Shown piece by piece: positions 57,151 through 64,000 of a DNA stretch of 64,000 bases. The notes beneath the pieces were generated by a model. That model searched no databases and had not been told where the DNA came from. It worked only from the letters and a program-made list of their open reading frames with translations. The stretch covers positions 806,001 to 870,000 of the forward strand of contig NZ_CP037899.1 of NCBI RefSeq assembly GCF_007475525.1, in the 5' to 3' direction. The stretch comes from Methylacidiphilum kamchatkense Kam1. Its GTDB lineage: Bacteria > Verrucomicrobiota > Verrucomicrobiia > Methylacidiphilales > Methylacidiphilaceae. The translations under genes and the position numbers were made by a program. The stretch's first letter is position 1. Each line of letters begins with the position of its first letter.

Positions 57151-57990
57151 TCAACCAATGGATTTAAAAAATTTGATGAGTTCAGAATATCCTTCCTTAA
57201 AGGTTGGGAAATCAAGCATAAAACCAAAAGTTTTAGCTTTTTTATTGGAGACCCTTTTATTGGAATATCCTCTCTTGGGATGATGAGCTTTGGGTTCAAT
57301 GGGAGGAAGGGGAAGGTCAAATCTTTGACATAGCCAGTGGTAAAAGTCTTCCTCGAGGGTGGGAAGGTCGTCTGTGATATTAAATAAGCCAGGAATAGTT
57401 AAAAAATGAACAATGGCAGTTGCTAAATCCCGTCCATGGATCTGATTAATCCATTTTTTCCGAGGATCGATTCGAACGGTATTTTGTAGCAATCCAGTGA
57501 CCCGATAAACTCTTTGCGGTCCATAAATTCCGGATGCTCTTAGAACGGTACCACCTCTGTCTAAAACTTTTACTTCAGCTTTTTTTAAAATTTCTCCAGA
57601 GGAAGTTGTCGGAGTTGCTGGAGACTCTTCATCTACCCACTGGCCTTCTGTTTGCGTATAGAGTGAAGTAGAAGAAACTAATAGGAAAGGGCAATTTTTG
57701 GCTATTTTCAAGGCATTGTCGAGTCCAATTGAAAAGATTTTTTCAAATGCTAAAGGCCCACTCCTATTTGAAGAAGCAGAAAAAATGACGGCTGAGATTT
57801 TGGGTAGAGAATTTATAGAATCATGATCGGTAATATCTAAAGCTACCGCGGGAATTCCCAGCTGTTGCAAACGGTTTTTACTCTCCAGGCTTTTTACTAA
57901 GCCGATCACCTCTTGATTTTTCTGTTGTAAGCTTTTAGCTACTAGTTTTCCTATATATCCACAGCCAATGATTAATACTGGATGATCCAT
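57151..57990 (-). CDS. NAD(P)-dependent epimerase/dehydratase-like SDR protein (YeeZ-like)
   Basis: 279 aa. It has the N-terminal Rossmann motif VLIIGCGYIGKLVAKSLQQK, LVSSTSLYTQTEGQWVDEES, VLRASGIYGPQRVYRVTGLL and QIHGRDLATAIVHFLTIPG. The usual Tyr-x-x-x-Lys pair is degenerate, as in YeeZ/extended atypical SDR proteins. The substrate is unknown. It is followed by folD on the same strand after 16 bases, so the two may be cotranscribed. Confidence 0.78.
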   Translation of the reverse strand: MDHPVLIIGCGYIGKLVAKSLQQKNQEVIGLVKSLESKNRLQQLGIPAVALDITDHDSINSLPKISAVIFSASSNRSGPLAFEKIFSIGLDNALKIAKNCPFLLVSSTSLYTQTEGQWVDEESPATPTTSSGEILKKAEVKVLDRGGTVLRASGIYGPQRVYRVTGLLQNTVRIDPRKKWINQIHGRDLATAIVHFLTIPGLFNITDDLPTLEEDFYHWLCQRFDLPLPPIEPKAHHPKRGYSNKRVSNKKAKTFGFMLDFPTFKEGYSELIKFFKSIG

Positions 57991-58107
57991 TTGTTTTTTT
58001 TAGTATAGTTTAATGACAAAATACAAAATAGAGAGAGAGAAAATGCCCGTTTTATTATTTTCTATTGTCTTTTTTCTGCTATCCTAAATTATTTCATTGT
58101 TTAAGAC

Positions 58108-58919
58108 ATGAAACCAGAAAGATGGGTGATCAAGTTAGGAACAGGAGTGTTGAGCACCAGGGAAGGTTCTCTTGATTTGCCTCAAATGGAGAATCTTACA
58201 AAGCAGCTCATAGAAATCAAAAAGAAAAATATTGATGTGATTATTGTTAGCTCTGGCGCTATAAGCTGTGGAATGGATATTTTAGGTTATTCCAAAAGGC
58301 CGGAGAGCATTGAGGAACTTCAGACCTGTTCTACGCTAGGTCAACCTTATCTCATGCATTATTACAAACAACTCTTTTCAGCTCATGGGTTTCATGTTGC
58401 CCAACTCCTTGTGACGTATTTTGATCTAGATAGTCTTTCTTTGCGTAAGAATATTCAGAAACTTTTAGAGAATTTATTGCTCAAGAAAACCATTATCCCT
58501 ATCATTAATGAAAACGATTGTGTTTCTTACGAAGAAATTCGGTTTGGGGACAACGATCGGCTTTCTTCTCATATTGCAGTTTTAGCAGAAGCGCAAAGGC
58601 TGATTATTCTCTCCAATGTTGCTGGGCTGATGGATTGTAGAAATGGAGAAATAAAATGATCTCCTATGTGGAAGAAATCGACAGCACGATTGAAAAGCTA
58701 GCAGAAGGAACCAGGAGCGAGAGATCGGTGGGAGGGATGATAACAAAAATTGAAGCAGCTAAAATAGCTCAAGCAAGTGGTATTCTAACACAGATTGCTG
58801 ATGGAAGAGAAAAGAATGTTTTAGTTCGCATTTATAATGGGGAGCCATTGGGCACAATTTTTGAAACGAAAAAAAATAATGAAAGAACTGTCAGAACAAA
58901 TTCAGTGTCTTTGCCGTAA
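58108..58919 (+). CDS. proB: Glutamate 5-kinase, interrupted by a one-base shift
   Basis: First enzyme of proline synthesis, phosphorylating glutamate. The amino-acid-kinase domain has RWVIKLGTGVLSTREGSLDL, VIIVSSGAISCGMDILGYSK, PIINENDCVSYEEIRFGDND then RLSSHIAVLAEAQRLIILSN. The first frame ends at 58659; the next frame continues SYVEEIDSTIEKLAEGTRSE then RSVGGMITKIEAAKIAQASG to 58919. One more A at 58653-58656 restores about 270 aa. There is no PUA domain, the short form. Its end overlaps the start of proA by 41 bases. Confidence 0.87.
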
Positions 58920-60139
58920 GGCCAAAGAGGCAAGTCGCTTCTTGTCTGAGCTTTCTTCTAAAAAGATTGATCAAGCATTGATTGCTATAGGAGAGGAGCT
59001 TCTGGCAAGAAAGGCTACCGTTCTTGCTGCTAATGATAGGGATATCGATAACGCAAAAATATGGGTCTTTCCGAGGCGATCATAGACAGACTTTATCTTG
59101 GGGAAAAAAGGTTTACAGCCCTTCTAAAATCCTTGGAAGACATAATATTGCTTCCTTGTCCAATTGGAGAAATTATCGAGCAATGGAAAAGGCCTAATGG
59201 AATGTTGATTAAAAAAGTGAGAGTTCCAATTGGAGTCATTGGAATCATTTATGAATCAAGACCTAATGTCACTGTTGATTCTGCAGCCTTATGTTTAAAA
59301 TCAGGTAATGTGGCTATTCTTAGAGGAGGTAGGGAAGCTTTTAACACAAATAAGGAGCTTGTTACTGCTATACGCGAAGGACTTAGGAAAACGAATATTG
59401 CAGAAGACGCTGTCATTCTCATTCCTACAATGGATCGGCAGTCTATCCCCATTCTCTGCGCACAAAGAGATTTCATCGATCTGCTAATACCCAGAGGAGG
59501 AAAAGGATTGATTGAAACGGTAATAAACCATGCAAAAGTACCGGTCATTAAGCATTACCAGGGGATCTGTCATGTTTATGTCCACAGTAAAGCTTCCTTT
59601 GAAAAAGCCTTGGACATTGTCTGAATGCTAAATGTCAAAGGCCGGCTGTCTGTAATGCTATGGAAACGCTTTTGGTGGATGAAAAAATTGCGCCTGATTT
59701 TCTTCCATTGATTGTCAATGAGCTTCAAAATAGAGGAGTAGAAATTCGTGGTGATGAAAAGTGCCTTCACATAATGGGAGATCGAATAAGCACCGCTACG
59801 GAAGAGGACTGGTCCACAGAGTATCTGGATCTTATTTTATCGATAAAGATTGTTAGCAATCTTGACGAGGCCATCAATCACATCCATAAATATGGGTCTA
59901 ATCATTCCGATGCAATTGTAACGGAAGACCCTGCCACAGCGGAGGCTTTTTTACACAAAATCGATTCCGCTGCGGTTTACTGGAATGCTTCCACACGTTT
60001 TACTGATGGATTTGAATTTGGATTTGGAGCCGAAATAGGTATCAGCACGGACAAAATTCACGCTCGTGGTCCCATGGGGCTGAAAGAGCTTACTTCCTAT
60101 AAGTACATTATTTATGGAAATGGTCAGGTTCGAAACTGA
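58879..60139 (+). CDS. proA: Gamma-glutamyl phosphate reductase, interrupted by two one-base shifts
   Basis: Second enzyme of proline synthesis. Three frames make one protein. Frame one, [20 protein letters not shown] to [11 protein letters not shown], stops at 59085. The main part 59061-59624 has [40 protein letters not shown] and [13 protein letters not shown]. The last part to 60139 has [20 protein letters not shown] with the catalytic Cys, [20 protein letters not shown] and [17 protein letters not shown]. One base added at the A run 59055-59059 and one near 59622 restore about 420 aa. Every catalytic motif is intact. Confidence 0.87.
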
Positions 60140-60300
60140 AAGACAAGTGAGATAAAAGCATTAGGATATTAAAACAAAAACAATACGCATTGGCTTATTA
60201 ACTCTCTTGATGGCTATAGAAAACCATTGATTCTGTTGAAAGGCAAGTTTTAATCCGATAGGTATTCTTAACTTAAAGGCTTAGCGGATTTCTTTTGAAC

Positions 60301-60969
60301 TTATCCATGCTGTTTCCCATTGCCATTTTTCTTTTCTTGTTTGTTTTGTTTTTCTTGTTCTTTTGAAGAATCTTCTTCTTTTAATTTTTCTTTGCCTGTT
60401 TCTGCTTTCTCATCTATTTCTTCTTCTTCTTCTTCTTCCTCTTCTTCCCACTCTTCAATGAGAATTTCTTCAGTGTAGAGACTTTCTTCGGATTCGTCTT
60501 CTTCGTCTTCTTCGTCAGTCATTTCTAAAGCTTCATATTTTAAAACACTTGTCATCATATCATCGAAATCCTTAAATTCGACTACTTCCTGAAGATCCTC
60601 CTCATCCAAAGCCAAATATTTGTTTGTAGGGAAATGATAGGCATACCAGAAAAGATTGGAATAGCCTAATATGAGATAATCCTTGTTTTGTTCAAAGGTC
60701 CCAAGGGCTAGATTTTCAGATATTAATCCTGGAATTACCTGAAATTCATCTCTTTCGTGGTCTGTGGAAAAAAAGACGACCCCATTATGGGCAAAACCAT
60801 CGGCAACTTTTAAAAAATCAAGATAATCCTCTGGGATTTCTATACCGTATTTTTCCTTAACCTGATCTCTATAAGCCAAAATTTTTTCTTCTGGTCTCCC
60901 TCTAAAAGGCTCGAAGCCTGCATCGGTTTCTTCTTTATTGACCATTTCTAAATATTCGAGGTATTTCAT
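60301..60969 (-). CDS. SUKH (SMI1/KNR4-like) protein with long acidic tail, candidate immunity protein
   Basis: 222 aa. The first about 150 residues form a SUKH domain: PFRGRPEEKILAYRDQVKEK, YGIEIPEDYLDFLKVADGFA, a beta-rich FFSTDHERDEFQVIPG and NLFWYAYHFPTNKYLALDEE. The C-terminal about 70 residues are extremely acidic (runs of Glu), then Lys/Gln-rich. SUKH proteins are known immunity proteins of polymorphic and contact-dependent toxins. It starts 14 bases after the candidate nuclease gene ends, the usual toxin-immunity order. Confidence 0.7.
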   Translation of the reverse strand: MKYLEYLEMVNKEETDAGFEPFRGRPEEKILAYRDQVKEKYGIEIPEDYLDFLKVADGFAHNGVVFFSTDHERDEFQVIPGLISENLALGTFEQNKDYLILGYSNLFWYAYHFPTNKYLALDEEDLQEVVEFKDFDDMMTSVLKYEALEMTDEEDEEDESEESLYTEEILIEEWEEEEEEEEEEIDEKAETGKEKLKEEDSSKEQEKQNKQEKKNGNGKQHG

Positions 60970-60983
60970 AACATAGCCTTTGA

Positions 60984-62092
60984 TTAGCGATATAACGCTT
61001 GGTTCTTTAGTTCTTTGTCCTTTGTATAAAATTTAGACGTTGCGACTGCCCAATTCATTTTATTTTCACTGTTAATAATTGGCAATATAAATTTTGGTTT
61101 ATGGTTCGAAGGAAGCTTGATCCCATTGATAATGGCGCCTGCAGGTAGCCAGTCTTTTGCAAAACAACCTCCTTCTTTTGCAGCCAAATTTCTTATATGA
61201 ATATTTTGTGAAGGTTCCTTGTTTTCTTTGGAATGTATTTTTTGGAAAAGCTTTATAGCTTTTCTATATTTTTGATCAATTTGGTATGGTTGTTCTCCGA
61301 TAAGACGAGAGAAGGCGACAATCTTATTTTCCCAAGAAAGTGGGAGAGTTGCATGTGGATCAAGCATTTTTAATTCTTTACGCAATTGTTCGACCGAATG
61401 GATCGGTTTTTGAATGGGAGGATAAATAGGAAAAAGAGGTCTTACTGCATAATATGGTTGTGGGGTTTGGGTGTTCCCATTTATTTGTGGGTGAAGAAAA
61501 ATGGCATGCCAGAAATGGTGTGGATTCATTTGGTTATTGCTGCTTTTAAAAGTTTGAACAAGCACAAGATTAGCTGGATCATTTGGCGAAGGATGATTTT
61601 TGGACAGGACACTTTTCTGAATGATATGATGACAATTATAACTGTCTTGGATAGTTTCCAATCTGCTTTGACGCAGCCTCTTGACATTATAAAAAGCAAC
61701 GGCATTACGCCGAATACCATCTTCATCTAGGATGGTTCCTAAGTTTCTTTTAGGAACCTTTCCTTTTTTCATAAGTTCTAGTCCCTCCTTACCAACAGCA
61801 AGGAGACTAAGCGATTTGCCCACTGGATGAGATGCAAGGGCTGCTAAGAATTGAGGCCTTATTTTTCATATTCTTTAACAATTTTTTTGTAATTTTTACT
61901 TTCCCTGTCCAGTGGTGTAACGATCGATTTTTCTAGGACTATTCCGGGGGCTTCTGGACAACCCTGAAGTATTGATGAAGGGCTAGCAAGGCCATCAAGG
62001 TTTTTAAGCATTCGATCCACTTTTAAGACCATCTCTTTTGAGGGAATAATGTTCCCTTTAGAATCTCTTAATAGACTCCTTTTCTTTTTCAT
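60984..62092 (-). CDS. Candidate HNH/EndoVII-type nuclease toxin, interrupted by a one-base shift
   Basis: The N-terminal 77 aa (61859-62092, MKKKRSLLRDSKGNIIPSKE to KIVKEYEK) and the main part (open from 61850 to 60984) join if one base is added in the T run 61862-61866, giving about 369 aa. In the joined protein EYEK is followed by IRPQFLAALASHPVGKSLSL. The middle has YNCHHIIQKSVLSKNHPSPN then DPANLVLVQTFKSSNNQMNP and HHFWHAIFLHPQ, a His-rich pattern like HNH/EndoVII-fold nucleases (compare the AHH family). There is no export signal or known delivery domain. The downstream SUKH gene suggests toxin-immunity pairing. The nuclease assignment is inference. Confidence 0.5.
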
Positions 62093-62458
62093 AAAAAAGG
62101 AGTGGGTCGATAAGAAAAGGGCGTTAAAATATAAAGAGGTTTTTGTTTAAAAACCCTTTTTGAAAAGAGGATTGAAAAAGCTATGAATTTACTGGTAGTT
62201 TCCTCTTATGGAGAACATTGTAGGCTCTCCGCTATTGCTCAGTGGACTAAATGAACGCTAGTAGAGCCGAAAAAGGCCTATCTAACGGAGTTTGAATGCC
62301 AGAAGCAGTTAAAAAGAAGAAACTATTGCAACAGAGTTATCTATACTCTTTGTGGTCAAATGGGTTCTTGGAAAGCGCGCGGTTATTTCTGGCTTGACTG
62401 AGGATGGAGTGAGAGCCTGAGTTCTGTTGTCTAGAAGCTCTTTTGAGTTAAAGAGCGG
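62093..62458. other. Intergenic stretch with possible coding remnant
   Basis: About 370 bases. GGTTTTT (62138-62144) pairs with AAAAACC (62149-62155) in a weak AT-rich hairpin followed by C and T. A plus-strand frame reads MNLLVVSSYGEHCRLSAIAQ and later LKRRNYCNRVIYTLCGQMGS with stops between; I do not recognise it. Confidence 0.35.
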
Positions 62459-63265
62459 TTAATGGGATTTCCATTCGATTGCAAAGATCACCAAGAGGAC
62501 AAGCCCAAGTCCAACTCGATACCAGACAAAGGGAATAAATGTGTGGGTTTGAATAAAAGAAAGAAGCCATTTGACAGCAATGAAAGCAACAGCGGCTGAA
62601 ACGAAAAATCCAAGCAAAAGGGTGAGAGGAGGGTCAGTAGGAGGTACTTTTAAAAAATTAGTCTGTTCTATCCAAGAAAAAAGGCTTGCGGCAAACATAG
62701 TTGGAATTCCTAGCAGAAAGGCAAATTCAGTAGCGGCAGGTCGTGATACTCCGAAGAGTACAGCCATCAGAATGGTGGCGGCCGATCTTGAAAAACCTGG
62801 TAGAACCCCTGCCACCACCTGACTTGCCCCAACAGCTATGGCAGTTAACCAGCTAATATCTTCCACAGCAGATTGATTGCGACAAGACACTTTTTCGACA
62901 AAGTAGATCCAAAATGCTCCACCAAAAATAGCAATGATTACAGGTCCAAGATCTTTAGGAAGCTCCCACCCCATTTTTTTTACCCATAATCCAAGTAACG
63001 CAGTAATGAAGAAAGCTAAAGTGAGTTTCAAAAAGTAGGGAATTTTTTCTTTGTTCTTCCACAAGAAAAGAAAACTAGAAACCCGTTCTTTATAAATAAG
63101 ACAAACGGCCAAGACAGCTCCAAGCTGGATAAAAATGTTGAAAGTTTCAGATTTTTCTCCCATCCAATGCTCCGCAATAAGGAGATGACCGGTACTTGAT
63201 ATGGGAAGAAATTCACTGACCCCTTCGATAATCCCTAAAAGAACAGTCTGCCATATGTCATTCAT
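62459..63265 (-). CDS. uppP: Undecaprenyl-diphosphatase UppP/BacA
   Basis: 268 aa multi-helix membrane enzyme that recycles the undecaprenyl-diphosphate lipid carrier of peptidoglycan synthesis. It has LGIIEGVSEFLPISSTGHLL with the catalytic EGxxEFLPxSSTGH motif, GVLPGFSRSAATILMAVLFG then VSRPAATEFAFLLGIP, and about eight hydrophobic helices. It precedes no gene on its strand for 366 bases. It is adjacent to the D,D-carboxypeptidase gene, a related cell-wall function. Confidence 0.95.
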   Translation of the reverse strand: MNDIWQTVLLGIIEGVSEFLPISSTGHLLIAEHWMGEKSETFNIFIQLGAVLAVCLIYKERVSSFLFLWKNKEKIPYFLKLTLAFFITALLGLWVKKMGWELPKDLGPVIIAIFGGAFWIYFVEKVSCRNQSAVEDISWLTAIAVGASQVVAGVLPGFSRSAATILMAVLFGVSRPAATEFAFLLGIPTMFAASLFSWIEQTNFLKVPPTDPPLTLLLGFFVSAAVAFIAVKWLLSFIQTHTFIPFVWYRVGLGLVLLVIFAIEWKSH

Positions 63266-63310
63266 AAGGAAAGACAGTTAATAATCAGGGTCTTTGCTTC
63301 TTTAAAAGCG

Positions 63311-64000
63311 TTAGAATTTCTCCTCGACCGTATATTGTGGCTTAGTTTGAGAAAATCCATAATCGAATAGGATTCGAGCGTCATACCATTTGTCAGGGCT
63401 ATGCAGTAAGGTCAGATAAAGAGTATGGCCGTTTCTTTCACAAGAAGCTGCATAAGTATGTAAGGAAATTCTTGTCCATCCTGTCTTTGCTGGTCCCATG
63501 CCCATATAACTGCCCAGTAATCGGTTGTGGTTATACATAACTCTAGATATGCCTCCATTTTGAAAATGAATTTTTTTAGTTTGACAGATTTGGTTAATAA
63601 TTGGATTCTTTATGGCCGCTTGAAAGATTCGCATGAGATCTTGAGCTGTTGTGTATTGTCCAGGTTCAAATAGCCCATGAGGATTAACAAAATGGGTATT
63701 CCGACAGCCTAAAGAGGCCGCTTTTTGATTCATCTCTTCAACAAATTTCTCAACGGAGCCACTACTATATCTAGCTAGGGCTAAAGCGGCATCATTACAG
63801 GAACCGATTAGAAGTTCTTCTACCAGTTGACTGACTGGAACAACTTCTCCTGCAATAAGAGGAACATGAGACGGTTGCACCAGTGTGTCTTCTCTTTTGA
63901 TCCGTACGCTACCTTTGAATGCTGTTTTATCGTAAGCGACCAAAGCAGTCATAAGCTTGGTGGTACTAGCAGGGGCATAGGGAACATCCTCATTTCTTGC
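63311..64000 (-). CDS. D-alanyl-D-alanine carboxypeptidase (peptidase S11), 5' part beyond right edge
   Basis: The frame is open from the right window edge to the stop at 63311 (229 codons). The three penicillin-binding motifs are present: STTK (PYAPASTTKLMTALVAYD) just inside the edge, SCN (ELLIGSCNDAALALARYS) and KTG (MGMGPAKTGWTRIS). It removes the terminal D-Ala of muropeptides. The signal peptide lies outside the window. There is no C-terminal beta-sandwich domain, so it is the short DacD/DacB-like S11 form. It is next to uppP. Confidence 0.9.
   Translation of the reverse strand, partial: ARNEDVPYAPASTTKLMTALVAYDKTAFKGSVRIKREDTLVQPSHVPLIAGEVVPVSQLVEELLIGSCNDAALALARYSSGSVEKFVEEMNQKAASLGCRNTHFVNPHGLFEPGQYTTAQDLMRIFQAAIKNPIINQICQTKKIHFQNGGISRVMYNHNRLLGSYMGMGPAKTGWTRISLHTYAASCERNGHTLYLTLLHSPDKWYDARILFDYGFSQTKPQYTVEEKF

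Noticed and set aside
59619-59624. TGA in proA as a selenocysteine codon
   Set aside because: The conserved sequence resumes in another frame directly after the TGA, and the conserved catalytic Cys is intact further on, so a shift explains it.
62138-62160. Rho-independent terminator
   Set aside because: The stem is almost all A-T pairs and its orientation does not follow a gene on that strand.

Overview
The window is AT-rich bacterial DNA that most resembles a verrucomicrobial thermoacidophilic methanotroph of the Methylacidiphilum type. That placement rests on the high-affinity group 1h [NiFe]-hydrogenase island, the integrase remnant style and overall gene content. No methane monooxygenase or rRNA gene is present to prove it, so the placement is inference.

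Layout. 1-663: edge of a 2-oxoglutarate oxygenase gene and tRNA-Ser. 1.0-18.7 kb: a hydrogen-oxidation island. A clean promoter precedes a small membrane ORF and hhyS-hhyL (uptake hydrogenase). A divergent three-gene operon follows (two conserved unknown proteins and the hydrogenase maturation protease), then a HypC-like gene, a TonB-dependent receptor, two small membrane genes, and hypB, a nickel permease, hypF, hypC, hypD, hypE and a tandem-SIS protein. Together these import nickel, build the Ni-Fe(CN)2CO site and process the large subunit. 18.7-25 kb: a decayed accessory region with TnpB and integrase remnants, a methyltransferase, a BASS-type transporter and degenerate sequence. 25-30.4 kb: His-rich small protein, exported peroxiredoxin, cytochrome bd oxidase (cydAB), a heptad-repeat coiled-coil protein and tRNA-Arg. 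30.6-43.1 kb: mlaE-F-D lipid transport, ispD, rpmG, a split CHAD gene, namZ, alpha-glucan phosphorylase, ppk2, fumC, rfaE2, purN and xseA. 43.1-56.2 kb: the classic tRNA-Thr, tuf, tRNA-Trp, secE, nusG, rplK, rplA, rplJ, rplL, rpoB, rpoC block, with an unusual structured RNA between rplJ and rplL. 56.2-64 kb: folD, an SDR protein, proB-proA, a SUKH protein next to a candidate nuclease toxin, uppP and a penicillin-binding carboxypeptidase cut by the right edge.

One pattern spans the window. At ten places a conserved protein continues in the next frame as if exactly one base were missing from the given sequence, mostly in A/T runs. The genes affected are the HypC-like/TonB boundary, the 9.7 kb membrane gene, mlaE, fumC, folD twice, proB, proA twice and the candidate toxin. 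The common direction favours under-called homopolymers over gene decay, so these are annotated as interrupted genes with the joined span given. The best candidates for new biology are the rplJ-rplL three-way-junction RNA, the hydrogenase-linked unknown genes and the SUKH/nuclease pair.
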